Shown: positions 9,464 to 18,895 of the stretch, piece after piece
How the letters are laid out: every line of letters starts with the position of its first letter
How positions within the stretch are numbered: the first letter of the stretch is position 1
Assembly: GCA_003696905.1 (NCBI GenBank)
Contig: RFHJ01000132.1
Coordinates: 1 to 33,576, forward strand
Origin: Gammaproteobacteria bacterium
GTDB lineage: Bacteria; Pseudomonadota; Gammaproteobacteria; Chromatiales; Chromatiaceae
DNA: 33,576 bases
Direction: 5' to 3'
Notes under the pieces: model-generated
What the model was told of the DNA's origin: nothing
The model's input: the letters and a program-made list of their open reading frames with translations, nothing else
The model's database searches: none
Translations under genes and position numbers: made by a program

Positions 9464-12400
9464 GTGGCAGAACAGCGTCCCCCCGAGAATAACGGCAACA
9501 AACTGGGACTGGCAGGCGCCACCGCCAAGGCCTTTATCCACTCACCGCTCTCTCCCCTGCTGTTCCTGGCCATGCTGGGCATGGGGATCATCGGCCTGAT
9601 CGCCACCCCGCGTCAGGAGGATCCGCAGATATCGGTTCCCCTGATCGACATCTTCCTCTCCTACCCCGGCGCCTCGGCGGAGCAGGTGGCCGCCAAGGCG
9701 GTAGAACCCTTGGAGCGGATCATGTCCGAGATACCGGGGGTGAAGCACGTCTATTCGGCGAGCATGCGCGAACAGGGCATCGTCACGGTGCGCTTTCGGG
9801 TGGGCGAGCAGACCGGCCCCTCCGTGGTGAAGGTGCACGACAAGCTCGCCTCCAACCTCGACAAGATTCCCCCCGGCATCCAGGGGCCGCCGCTGGTCAA
9901 GGTGAAAGGAATCGACGACGTGCCCATCGTGACCCTGACCCTTTGGAGCAAGGATCTGGAGGGCACCACCCTGAGAAAGCTGGCCAGCAACCTGCTGCAG
10001 CAGCTCAAGCAGATACCCGATACCGGCGAGGGGTTCATCGTCGGCGGTCAGCAGGAACAGATCCGGATCCAGGTACGCCCGGAGCAGTTGTCGAGCCACG
10101 GCGTGACCGCTGGCGAGATCGTGGCGCGTATCCGCCGTGCCAACCTGGAACGCCGGGTCGGACGAGGCGAACAGGACAACCTGGACTTCCGCATCTATGC
10201 CGGTGCCTTTCTCCGCACCCCCCAGGATGTGCAAAACCTGGTGCTACGGGTGCAAGACGGCGTACCCGTCTATGTGCGTGACGTCGCCGATGTGAGTTGG
10301 GCCGCCGAAGAGGCCCACAGCTACGTGAACTACTACACCGGCCCAGCCGCCGAGGCGGCGGGCGTCGCCGACCAGTCCGCCGATGGCGAGGGCGCAGTCA
10401 CGGTGGCGATCGCCAAGAAAAAGGGCAGTAATGGCGTGACGGTGGCGAATGCCATCCTCGACCGGGTCGAGGTGCTCAAGGGCAACCTGATCCCGGAGCA
10501 GGTGCAGGTGGCGGTCACCCGCAACTATGGCAAGACCGCCGCCGACAAGGTCAACGCCCTGCTGCTGAAGCTGGTCATCGCCACCGGCATCGTCACCCTC
10601 CTGGTGTGGTGGACCCTCGGCTTCAAGCCGGCGCTGGTGGTCACCATCGTCATCCCGGTGGTGATCCTGATGACCGTGTTCGCCGCCCTGGTGATGGGCT
10701 TCACCATCGACCGGGTGTCGCTGTTCGCGCTCATCTTCTCCATCGGCATTCTGGTGGACGATGCCATCGTGGTGGTGGAGAACATCTATCGCCGCTGGCT
10801 GCTCAAGGGAGAACCCTCCACCGAGGTGGCCATCGACGCGGTGCGCGAGGTGGGCAATCCCACCATCATCGCCACCTTCACCGTGGTCGCCGCGCTGATG
10901 CCCATGGCCTTCGTGCGCGGCCTGATGGGTCCCTACATGGCGCCCATCCCGGTGCTCGGCTCGGTGGCCATGATCATCTCGCTGTTCGCCGCCTTCGCCT
11001 TCACCTCCTACCTGGTGATGCGGATCCGTCCCTCCATGGCGCGGCTGGAACGCGCCGAGGCCAAAGAACACGCGGCCAACGAGCGCCTGGAGCGCCTGTT
11101 CCGCGCCATCCTGCCCCCGCTGCTCGACCACAAGGTGCTGGGCTACGGCTTTCTGGCGGTGCTGGTCGCCGCCTTCTTCGGCGTCTGCGCCATGTTCTAC
11201 ACCACTGCCGTCACGGTGAAGATGCTGCCCTACGACAACAAGCCCGAGTTCGCGGTGGTGATCGACCTGCCGGAGGGAACCGCCCTGCCGGTGACCTCCA
11301 ATGTCGCCCGCGAGATGGCCGAGGCCCTGCGCGACATCGACGAGGTCACCGCATTGCAGACCTATGCCGGCACCGCCCGCCCCTTCGACTTCAACGGCAT
11401 GGTGCGGCACTACTATCTGCGCCAGGCGCCCTGGCAGGGCGAGATCCAGGTGCAGCTGGTGGACAAGCACCAGCGCGAGGCCTCCAGTCACGAACTGGCA
11501 GAGCAGGCCCGCGCCCTGTTGAAACCTATTGCCGACCGCCATGGGGCGAAGATCACGGTGGCGGAGATGCCACCCGGCCCGCCGGTACTCCAGTCGGTGG
11601 TGGCGGAGATCTATGGCCCCGACGCCAAGACCCGGCGCGAGGTGGCGCGGAAGATGACCGAGATCTTCGAGCAGACGGAGGGGCTGGCCGATGTCGACAA
11701 CTATCTCACCGAACCCCACGAGTCCTGGCGCTTCGTGATCAACGCCCAGAAGGCGTCAACCAAGGGCGTCACCACCGCCAACATCGTGGAGAACCTCTCC
11801 ATGGTGATGGGCGAATACAAGATCACCGACCGGCGCACCGACGACTCGCTGGAACCCACCTGGATCGTGATCCAGGCACCGCTCTCGCTGCGCGCCAATC
11901 CCGAATCCATGGGTGACCTGCCGATCGCTGCCCCGGGCGGAGTGACCATCCCCCTGGCCGAACTCGGCCACTGGGAGAAGCTGCCCGAAGACCCGATCAT
12001 CTACCACAAGGATCTGCGCCCGCTGGAGTACGTGGTGGGCGATGCCGTGGGACGCCTCGGTGCTCCCATCTATCCGATGTTCAAGATCGAGGATGCGCTG
12101 CAGGACTATGTCACACCGGATGGCCAGACCCTCTCCGGCACCATGACCGGGCCGCCCCCGGCGAACGGCCTGTCGGGTTTCGAGTGGGGTGGCGAATGGA
12201 CCGTGACCTACGAGACCTTCCGCGACATGGGGGCCGCCTTCGCGGTGGCCCTGGTACTGATCTACATGCTGGTGGTGGGCATGTTCGGCAACTTCGTGCT
12301 GCCGGCCATCATCATGGCACCGATCCCGCTCACCCTGCTGGGCATCATTCCGGGCCACTGGCTGGTGACCCAGCTGACCGGCACCAATGCCTATTTCACC

Positions 12401-12760
12401 GCCACCTCGATGATTGGCTTCATCGCCCTGGCCGGCATCATCGTGCGCAATTCCATCCTCCTGGTGGACTTCGCGGTGGAGGCGATCCGCTGTGGGCAGG
12501 AGACACGGGAGGCGGTACTGCTGGCCTGTAAGGCCCGGACGCGGCCGATCATGATTACCGCCCTCGCCCTGATCGGCGGTGCCAGCGTGATCCTGCACGA
12601 CCCGATCTTCCAGGGGATGGCGATCTCGCTGATGTTCGGCGTCTTCGTCTCGACGCTCCTCACCCTGCTGGTCATTCCGCTGGGATGCGTCAGCGCGGCG
12701 AAGAGCATGTGCGAGGTCGCCAGGGCACGGGATGCCGCCGGCGCACCCCATGCGATTTGA
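9464..12760 (+). CDS. RND-family efflux permease (AcrB-like)
   Basis: About 1,100 aa; PRQEDPQISVPLIDIFLSYPGASAEQV, LFALIFSIGILVDDAIVVVENIYRRW, and duplicated TM blocks. GTG start proposed at 9464. Confidence 0.95.
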   Translation: MAEQRPPENNGNKLGLAGATAKAFIHSPLSPLLFLAMLGMGIIGLIATPRQEDPQISVPLIDIFLSYPGASAEQVAAKAVEPLERIMSEIPGVKHVYSASMREQGIVTVRFRVGEQTGPSVVKVHDKLASNLDKIPPGIQGPPLVKVKGIDDVPIVTLTLWSKDLEGTTLRKLASNLLQQLKQIPDTGEGFIVGGQQEQIRIQVRPEQLSSHGVTAGEIVARIRRANLERRVGRGEQDNLDFRIYAGAFLRTPQDVQNLVLRVQDGVPVYVRDVADVSWAAEEAHSYVNYYTGPAAEAAGVADQSADGEGAVTVAIAKKKGSNGVTVANAILDRVEVLKGNLIPEQVQVAVTRNYGKTAADKVNALLLKLVIATGIVTLLVWWTLGFKPALVVTIVIPVVILMTVFAALVMGFTIDRVSLFALIFSIGILVDDAIVVVENIYRRWLLKGEPSTEVAIDAVREVGNPTIIATFTVVAALMPMAFVRGLMGPYMAPIPVLGSVAMIISLFAAFAFTSYLVMRIRPSMARLERAEAKEHAANERLERLFRAILPPLLDHKVLGYGFLAVLVAAFFGVCAMFYTTAVTVKMLPYDNKPEFAVVIDLPEGTALPVTSNVAREMAEALRDIDEVTALQTYAGTARPFDFNGMVRHYYLRQAPWQGEIQVQLVDKHQREASSHELAEQARALLKPIADRHGAKITVAEMPPGPPVLQSVVAEIYGPDAKTRREVARKMTEIFEQTEGLADVDNYLTEPHESWRFVINAQKASTKGVTTANIVENLSMVMGEYKITDRRTDDSLEPTWIVIQAPLSLRANPESMGDLPIAAPGGVTIPLAELGHWEKLPEDPIIYHKDLRPLEYVVGDAVGRLGAPIYPMFKIEDALQDYVTPDGQTLSGTMTGPPPANGLSGFEWGGEWTVTYETFRDMGAAFAVALVLIYMLVVGMFGNFVLPAIIMAPIPLTLLGIIPGHWLVTQLTGTNAYFTATSMIGFIALAGIIVRNSILLVDFAVEAIRCGQETREAVLLACKARTRPIMITALALIGGASVILHDPIFQGMAISLMFGVFVSTLLTLLVIPLGCVSAAKSMCEVARARDAAGAPHAI

Positions 12761-12793
12761 TTCGGGGACGAGGTTTCTCACACCTGGGTTTGA

Positions 12794-12900
12794 GCGGCGC
12801 AGCCTGAAGGCCAGGGATGGCTTTATCTGGATTTCCTGAATGGAGCGAAGCGCATCCGATTCCTTCCGGCATTACTTGCCGGATTCCGGCCTACGGCCTG
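12794..12900. repeat. Palindromic intergenic repeat; diverged copy of the element at the left window edge
   Basis: gcggcgcagc (12794-12803) and gccagggatggctttatc (12810-12827) match 54-63 and 77-95. Followed by tccggca/ttact/tgccgga. Confidence 0.6.
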
Positions 12901-12920
12901 CATCCGGGCCGTGGGGCTGT

Positions 12921-13211
12921 TCAAGCGGCGATGTTCTCGATCCTGTCCAGCTGGTCACGTACAGCGCGCCGAGCCTCCTCCAGATCATAATCCGCCTGCA
13001 ACCCCATCCAGAACTGTTCGGACGTGCCGAGGGCGCGCGCCAGCCGCAAGGCAGTATCGGCCGTGATGGCGCGCTTGCCATGGACTATTTCATTGATCCG
13101 GCGGGGAGGCACCGCCATGGCCCGCGCCAGACGGTTCTGGCTGATCCCCAGTGGCCTCAGAAATTCCTCCAGCAGCACTTCTCCAGGGTGAATGTTGGGT
13201 AGCTTCTTCAT
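12921..13211 (-). CDS. higA: HigA-family antitoxin (HTH XRE)
   Basis: IHPGEVLLEEFLRPLGISQNRLARAMAVPPRRINEIVHGKRAITADTALRLARALGTSEQFWMGLQADYDLE is a typical HigA/VapI HTH. Start at 13211 chosen. Confidence 0.94.
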   Translation of the reverse strand: MKKLPNIHPGEVLLEEFLRPLGISQNRLARAMAVPPRRINEIVHGKRAITADTALRLARALGTSEQFWMGLQADYDLEEARRAVRDQLDRIENIAA

Positions 13212-13212
13212 C

Positions 13213-13494
13213 TTAGTGGTAATCCACGATCTCGACCTCATCCACATGTCCTTCGCGCCAGACGAAACAAATCCGCCACTGATCGTTTATTCGGATACTG
13301 TATCGCCCCTTGCGTTCGCCCTTCAGCGCCTCCAGCCGATTCGCCGGCGGAATACGCAGATCGTCCAGTTCGACCGCATTGTTCAACATCCGGAGCTTTC
13401 GCCTGGCAACGGCCTGGATATCGGGCGGTAATCGACGTGACCGATCACCTTTCCATACCTTCTCGGTCTCCCTGTCCTTGAAGCCCAATATCAT
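13213..13494 (-). CDS. higB: HigB-family toxin (RelE/ParE superfamily)
   Basis: MILGFKDRETEKVW...LRIPPANRLEALKGERKGRYSIRINDQWRICFVW...VEIVDYH. One nt separates its stop from the higA start. Confidence 0.94.
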   Translation of the reverse strand: MILGFKDRETEKVWKGDRSRRLPPDIQAVARRKLRMLNNAVELDDLRIPPANRLEALKGERKGRYSIRINDQWRICFVWREGHVDEVEIVDYH

Positions 13495-13601
13495 AGGCGA
13501 ACCATAACGTATCGCGTCAAATAACGCCAGGCGTCATGATCGTGTCCAGGAGTCCGTCATCTAAAGCCGGTGGCTTCGGGTTACGGCTGAAAGCCGGATC
13601 G

Positions 13602-13720
13602 ATTGGCCGTACGGCCAATTGTCCCCTCCCCACTTGTGGGGAGGGCTCGGGTGGGGAAGAAGCTTCCCTGTTGGCCGGCCTCCACCCCCATCCCAACCTT
13701 CCCCCTCAAGAGGGGGAAGG
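13602..13720. repeat. Cluster of three palindromes (GC-rich intergenic repeat)
   Basis: attggccgtacggccaat (13602-13619); ccctcccca/cttg/tggggaggg (13624-13645); ccttccccctc/aa/gagggggaagg (13697-13720). All perfect. Confidence 0.75.
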
Positions 13721-13802
13721 GGCAAAACCTCAGTCCGGCTAAAGCCCGGGGGGTTTATGGATCCCTGATTTGAGACTCTAAATTCGTAACTTGCTGAAAA
13801 GT

Positions 13803-13878
13803 GGAGCGAGCGTCTGCGTGAAAAATGTCGGTGGCAGGGAGGTATTCACGGCGTTTTTTTCGCGCAGACGACCCGCTC
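13803..13878. repeat. Imperfect long inverted repeat downstream of the porin-like gene
   Basis: ggagcgagcgtctgcgtgaaaaa (about 13803-13825) versus ttttttcgcgcagacgacccgctcc (about 13854-13878), reverse-complementary with small gaps. Confidence 0.6.
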
Positions 13879-13928
13879 CGCACACAGTTGGATGACTTTA
13901 CCCTGTGATCGGGTCATGCATTGACGGG

Positions 13929-15050
13929 TCAGAAGAGCACCAGGCGATAGTTGAGGAAGGCCCGGGAATTGCGCCCGTCTCTACCCATGTCACTATGGAC
14001 CAGGTCCAGCGTGAGCGACTCAGTGAAGGCGTAACCGGCGGTGAAGTCCCATTCATTGGCGACACCCCTGTCGAAGGTTACATGACGGACACCGAGGGTG
14101 AGGTCCTCGATGCCCCCATATTCGACGCCGGCCGCCAGCGCGCGGACACGGGGGATGCCGTCGATGGTGTTCTGCTCTGCGGAGGTGAAGAAGGGCCCGC
14201 CGCCGTAGCCGTTGGTCACGCTACCACTGCCGAAGACCTGATTGAAATCGCCCGATAGGGTGAAATCGCCAAGCTCCCAGGCCAGAGCGGCTCCCCAGGC
14301 CATCGCCTGCTGGTCGGCGGCGCGATCGCGCTGGTGGGTCCACTGCAGGGACATCTGCACCTTGTCGCGAAGCTCGGTCGTCGCCTCCAGATAGGCGATG
14401 TCGGTGCCACCCTGCTGGTAGTAATACCATCCCTGGGCCTCCACCCGATCGGAGGAAAAGAGGACTCCCACGAAGGTGGCACCATGATCGCCGTTGATGC
14501 TGGTGAAGTCTTCACGGCCCGGACTGTCGACCCCTGCCCAATGCCGCAGATGGCCGATCGACAAGTGCACCCGATCGACCGGATCCGCATCGAGACGCGC
14601 CGCCTCGAAGGTGTTGGGAATCATGCCGATGTCGTCGCTGTCGGCAAAGGGGGTTTCCAGTTCCTGCCGACCCACCTTGAGGGTGCCCAACGGCGTCACG
14701 GCCTCGACCCACAGCTGTCCCAGGATGGCGTAGCCCGAGCCGTTGGGGCCGCCCCTGGCATCGAGAAACAGGTCGTCATCGTCCAGATTGCCAATCGGCG
14801 TCGTGGCGTAGAAGGTTCCTCCGAGCCGCAATCCCCGCCATTCCGAGGTAACGCCGTCCAGGCGCACACCGACCGAGAGACTCTCGCTGTCGGCGCCACT
14901 CGAATCCTCGGTCTGGGTATAGCCGAGACGCAGCCCGGCGCTCAGCCCAGGCTCTGCCGCCAGCCCCGGAGCTGCCGCCAGACAAAGGGCGAGCAGACTG
15001 GTCGCTGCCAAGGATCTGTTGCTGGAGAACGGCTGTAGCATTCGATTCAT
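13929..15050 (-). CDS. Porin-like outer-membrane beta-barrel protein (OprD-like appearance)
   Basis: Signal peptide SLLALCLAAAPGLAAE; alternating beta strands; LKVGRQELETPFADSDDIGMIPNTFEAARL; C-terminal RAFLNYRLVLF ending in Phe. Confidence 0.75.
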   Translation of the reverse strand: MNRMLQPFSSNRSLAATSLLALCLAAAPGLAAEPGLSAGLRLGYTQTEDSSGADSESLSVGVRLDGVTSEWRGLRLGGTFYATTPIGNLDDDDLFLDARGGPNGSGYAILGQLWVEAVTPLGTLKVGRQELETPFADSDDIGMIPNTFEAARLDADPVDRVHLSIGHLRHWAGVDSPGREDFTSINGDHGATFVGVLFSSDRVEAQGWYYYQQGGTDIAYLEATTELRDKVQMSLQWTHQRDRAADQQAMAWGAALAWELGDFTLSGDFNQVFGSGSVTNGYGGGPFFTSAEQNTIDGIPRVRALAAGVEYGGIEDLTLGVRHVTFDRGVANEWDFTAGYAFTESLTLDLVHSDMGRDGRNSRAFLNYRLVLF

Positions 15051-15147
15051 GACCTCTCGCTGCAGACAGGAGGAGCGATGCATCATGCCCTCTGTACCGG
15101 TCGCATCCACCTGTGGCCTCCTTGTCCTGGCCGCAGTGTAGAGCGCC

Positions 15148-17958
15148 TCAAAACTCTTCCCACTCGTCGTCACCCGATTCTACCGGTTCCGCCTTGGGTC
15201 TTGGTTCTGGCACGGGCCGCACCCCGGATGTCGGCGTCGCCTTCTCCGCGGGTCGCGTGGGGGCAACCGCGGTGGCTGCGGGCCGGTGCTCCACCGAAGC
15301 GGCTGCGGATGCACCTGCCGGGGCCACCCGCTCGGCGCCTGTACCCTCGGCCGTCTTGAAGAAGCTGACCAGGCGCCGCATCTCCACCGCCTTTTCGCTC
15401 AGCGATGCGGACGCGGCGGAGGTCTGCTCGGCCAGCGCGGCGTTCTGCTGGGTGACCTCGTCCATCGAGGTGACCGCCTGGTTGACCTGTTCGATGCCTG
15501 CGAGCTGTTCACTGGAGGCCGCCGCGATCTCGGCGATGATGTCGCCGACCTTCTTCACGCTCACCACGATCTCCTCCAGGGTGCTGCCCGACTCGTCCAC
15601 CAGCGCACTGCCCGCCTGGACCTTGGTCACCGAATCCTGAATCAGCTCCTTGATCTCCTTGGCCGCCTCCGCGGAGCGGGAGGCCAGATTCCGCACCTCG
15701 GTGGCCACCACGGCGAAGCCCCTGCCCTGCTCGCCGGCCCGGGCCGCCTCCACCGAGGCGTTCAGTGCCAACAGGTTGGTCTGGAAGGCGATCTCGTCGA
15801 TCACGCCGATAATTTCGGCGATCCGCTCGCTCGCATCGTTGATCTCCTTCATCGCCGTCACGGTACGTCCGACCACCTCTCCGCCCTGATTGGCCAGCTG
15901 GCTGGCGCTGGTGGCCACCTGATCGGCCACCCTGGCGTTTTCCGCATTGTTGCGCACCGTCGAGGTCAGCTCCTCCATCGAGGCCGCGGTTTCTTGCAAC
16001 GCTGCCGCCTGTTGCTCCGTGCGATTGGAGAGATTGGTGTTGCCGCTGCTGATCTCTCCGGAGGCAGAGGCAATACTCTCGGAAGCTGCATGCAGCTGCT
16101 GCACTACCCTTTGGATGTTCTCGATGGTCGTATTGACGTCCTGCTTGACCCGTTCGAACACACCCGCGTACTCGCGCGTAATGGGTTTTGTGAGGTCGCC
16201 TTCGGCCATCCGCTTCATGGTGGCGGCAATGTCACTGAAGCCGTTTTCCACCACATCCAGCAGCTGGTTCATGCCCACCCCCAACTGACGGAAGAAGCCC
16301 CGCTTGCCGTCGAGTGCGATGCGGCGGCTCAGTTCTCCGTTTTTGGCGGCGGCCACGATGTCTTCGATCTCACGCTCGACCTTCACCTCGGCGGTACGGT
16401 TGGTCCACTCCACCGCGGTGCCGATGCGGTTGCCCTCCTGATCGAATACCGGGTTGGCCACGATGCGCAGGGTCAGGCCATTGACCTCCACCTCGTTCTC
16501 CACTGCCTCCCGGATCCCGTCCAGCATGGCGCGTTGATGCCGAGGGTCCCGATGGAACAGGTCCATGTTCTTGCCTCGCAGGTCTTCGGGATCGAAGCCG
16601 GGCAGCGCCTCGCGCAGCTGGGGCGCCGCCTCCCTGAACATCCTTTCCACCGACTTGTTCAGATAGATGATGTTGTAGTCTTGATCGGCCACCATCACCG
16701 AACTGCCCACATTGTCCAGCGCGGCACGGATGCGGGCGTTCTCGGCGGCGAGCCGCCGCTCGTCCTCCAGGCGCCTGGCCTCTTCCTCGGCCGCCGCGAT
16801 CTCCTCGGTCCGGTCCACCCACTGGGTCACCCGCCCCAGATAGGTCTTCTCTTCGTCGTAGACCGGGCTGGCCACGAAGCGGACCTGACGATCGCCCATC
16901 ACCGAATCGACCGTGATGGTGCTGTCCAGGGGGCGACTGAAGGCGGCACGACCCGCCTCGTCGTCGAAATAGTCACGCAGCCGGCCGCCGATCAGCTTGT
17001 CCACGCTGAAACCAGGGTGGTTGCGGGCGATCGCCGGCGCCAGCTCGGTGAACAGGCGTCGCGCCGCCTCGTTCATGAAGATGAGGGTATTGTTCTCGTC
17101 GGAGACGGTGATGGCGGCATCCGCGTTCTCCAGTGCAGAGCGCATGCGCCCGACCTCGCTGAGCTGCTCCCTCAGGTGCTGCATCTGCTCGCGCAATTGA
17201 TCCCGCATGCGCAACAGCGCCTGATAGAGTCCAGTCGCCTTGCTCTGGCCCTCGTATTCGGTATCGAGCTCGCCCGCTGCGATGGCCTCGGCAATCCGGC
17301 TCAACACCACCGGATCGTGACCGATGGTGCGGAAGATGCCGTGAAACAGCCAGGCCATGAGCCCCACGACCGCCAGGAAGGCCAGAGAACCGATGACCGT
17401 ATAGAACAGCAGTTGACCGGACAGTGTCTTGTCCTGTTGCGCCTGCTCGGCGACCCCCGCGCGGGCCCGTTCAACGAAGGGGACGATCTGTTCGCTGAGC
17501 GCCTCCGCCGCCTTGTCGAACTTCGGCATCAGGACATTGCCGGCCGCCGGGCCGCCCGAGATGTAGGCCTTGGCCATCTCCTGACCAACCTCATAGTACC
17601 GTTCGAAGGCGGCCGACATCTTGTCATAGGTCGCCTGGTGAGCGGCATCGAGTTGACGCAGTTCGCTCAGTAATTCGTGGAAGCGCTTCGCCTGGCCGGC
17701 TGCCTCGTCGAAGCCATCATTCAGTCCGTCGAGCCCCCGAGTCGCGCTGATGTCGGAAAGCCACTGCTGCACCTGCACCACCGCCAGGTTGAGCTGATGG
17801 GCCCTGTCCATCAAAGCCACATCGTGGTCCACGAGGTCACCCAGGGACCTGATGACCCGCTGCTCCTGGACCAGTAAGGTGCTGACGGTGACACCGGCCA
17901 CCACCACCAGGGCGAGGACGATGCCGACGAGTTTCTGCTTGAAGGTGAGACGGTCCAT
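15148..17958 (-). CDS. Methyl-accepting chemotaxis protein with periplasmic helical domain, tandem PAS domains and C-terminal EWEEF
   Basis: MA-domain hairpin [54 protein letters not shown]-like repeats [27 protein letters not shown] and [27 protein letters not shown]; two N-terminal TM segments. Confidence 0.95.
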   Translation of the reverse strand: MDRLTFKQKLVGIVLALVVVAGVTVSTLLVQEQRVIRSLGDLVDHDVALMDRAHQLNLAVVQVQQWLSDISATRGLDGLNDGFDEAAGQAKRFHELLSELRQLDAAHQATYDKMSAAFERYYEVGQEMAKAYISGGPAAGNVLMPKFDKAAEALSEQIVPFVERARAGVAEQAQQDKTLSGQLLFYTVIGSLAFLAVVGLMAWLFHGIFRTIGHDPVVLSRIAEAIAAGELDTEYEGQSKATGLYQALLRMRDQLREQMQHLREQLSEVGRMRSALENADAAITVSDENNTLIFMNEAARRLFTELAPAIARNHPGFSVDKLIGGRLRDYFDDEAGRAAFSRPLDSTITVDSVMGDRQVRFVASPVYDEEKTYLGRVTQWVDRTEEIAAAEEEARRLEDERRLAAENARIRAALDNVGSSVMVADQDYNIIYLNKSVERMFREAAPQLREALPGFDPEDLRGKNMDLFHRDPRHQRAMLDGIREAVENEVEVNGLTLRIVANPVFDQEGNRIGTAVEWTNRTAEVKVEREIEDIVAAAKNGELSRRIALDGKRGFFRQLGVGMNQLLDVVENGFSDIAATMKRMAEGDLTKPITREYAGVFERVKQDVNTTIENIQRVVQQLHAASESIASASGEISSGNTNLSNRTEQQAAALQETAASMEELTSTVRNNAENARVADQVATSASQLANQGGEVVGRTVTAMKEINDASERIAEIIGVIDEIAFQTNLLALNASVEAARAGEQGRGFAVVATEVRNLASRSAEAAKEIKELIQDSVTKVQAGSALVDESGSTLEEIVVSVKKVGDIIAEIAAASSEQLAGIEQVNQAVTSMDEVTQQNAALAEQTSAASASLSEKAVEMRRLVSFFKTAEGTGAERVAPAGASAAASVEHRPAATAVAPTRPAEKATPTSGVRPVPEPRPKAEPVESGDDEWEEF

Positions 17959-17997
17959 GGTGCGAATTTCCTCTCGCTGATCCGGTGAAACACAGGC

Positions 17998-18051
17998 TGC
18001 GGCCACGGCCGCAAGGCTCGCCGGCATTCGATTTGCCGGTGCGGTACCGCA
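17998..18051. repeat. Three adjacent short hairpins/palindromes between the ABC operon and the MCP gene
   Basis: tgcggcc/ac/ggccgca (17998-18013); gccggca/ttcgatt/tgccggt (18020-18040); tgcggtaccgca (18040-18051). Confidence 0.55.
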
Positions 18052-18130
18052 GCTAGCGGCCTGAGAGAGGAATCCTTTAGGGACGGCCTGAAAAAAAACA
18101 GTGAGAAGCCCGGGAACCCCGACCACAGGG

Positions 18131-18895
18131 TCAGATCGCGAGGTACTCCTCGCGCAACTCGTGATTGTCGAGCACCTCCTGGGCGGTGCCATCGAATACC
18201 ACGTTGCCCATGTCGAGGATCACCGCGCGGTCGGCGAGATTCAAGGCGGCAATGGCGTTCTGCTCCACGATGATGGTGGTAATGCCCAGCTCGCGGATAC
18301 TCTCAAGGATACGTTCGATCTCCTGCACGATCACCGGTGCCAGCCCCTCGTAGGGCTCGTCCAGCAAGAGCAGTTTCACGTCGCGGGCCAGGGCGCGTGC
18401 CACCGCCAGCATCTGCTGTTCACCGCCGGAGAGGGTGACGGCCTCCTGGGTGCGGCGCTCGGCAAGACGCGGAAAGTGTTCGTAGATCCGCTCCTTGGTC
18501 CAGCCGTGCGGCGGTGCAATCTGCGCCAGGTCCAGCGATTCCTCGACCGTCAGGCCCGGGATGATGCGCCGGTCCTCGGGTACCAGCTGGATGCCCGAGC
18601 GAGCCGCCTTCCAGGCGCTCATCTCGTGGATGGGGTGGTGATCCAGCCACACCTCGCCGTGTTTCATCTCGGGCGTATCGAGCCGCGCGATGGTACGCAG
18701 GGTCGAGGTCTTGCCGGCGCCGTTGCGCCCCAGCAGGGCCAGAATCTCGCCCTCGCGGATGTCGAAGCTGACGCCCTGGACGATATAGCTCTCGCCATAG
18801 TAAGCGTGCAATTCCCAGGCGGAAAAGAAGGCCGGAGAGGTGCCCAGCGCCTTGATCGGCGGGGTCTTGGGTGCTCGCTTGGTGGTAAAGGTCAT
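18131..18895 (-). CDS. HAAT/Liv-type ABC transporter ATP-binding protein (LivF-like)
   Basis: Walker [11 protein letters not shown], signature [15 protein letters not shown], Walker [14 protein letters not shown]. Confidence 0.93.
   Translation of the reverse strand: MTFTTKRAPKTPPIKALGTSPAFFSAWELHAYYGESYIVQGVSFDIREGEILALLGRNGAGKTSTLRTIARLDTPEMKHGEVWLDHHPIHEMSAWKAARSGIQLVPEDRRIIPGLTVEESLDLAQIAPPHGWTKERIYEHFPRLAERRTQEAVTLSGGEQQMLAVARALARDVKLLLLDEPYEGLAPVIVQEIERILESIRELGITTIIVEQNAIAALNLADRAVILDMGNVVFDGTAQEVLDNHELREEYLAI

Noticed and set aside
10244-11719. 491-aa minus-strand ORF inside the RND permease gene
   Set aside because: His/Gly/Asp-rich antisense translation (looks metal-binding) but arises as the complement of RND codons; no start or operon context.
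12921-13494. Phage repressor/defence locus
   Set aside because: The pair matches a stand-alone higBA module; no integrase, structural phage genes or defence effectors flank it.
13602-13720. CRISPR-like repeats
   Set aside because: The palindromes differ from each other in sequence and have no regular repeat-spacer periodicity; no cas genes nearby.
13803-13878. Terminal inverted repeats of an intact insertion sequence
   Set aside because: Only about 28 bp lies between the arms and no transposase ORF is present; at most a MITE-like remnant or terminator.
15286-17673. 795-aa plus-strand ORF antisense to the MCP gene
   Set aside because: MCP motifs on the minus strand are definitive; antisense frame is a GC-skew artefact.
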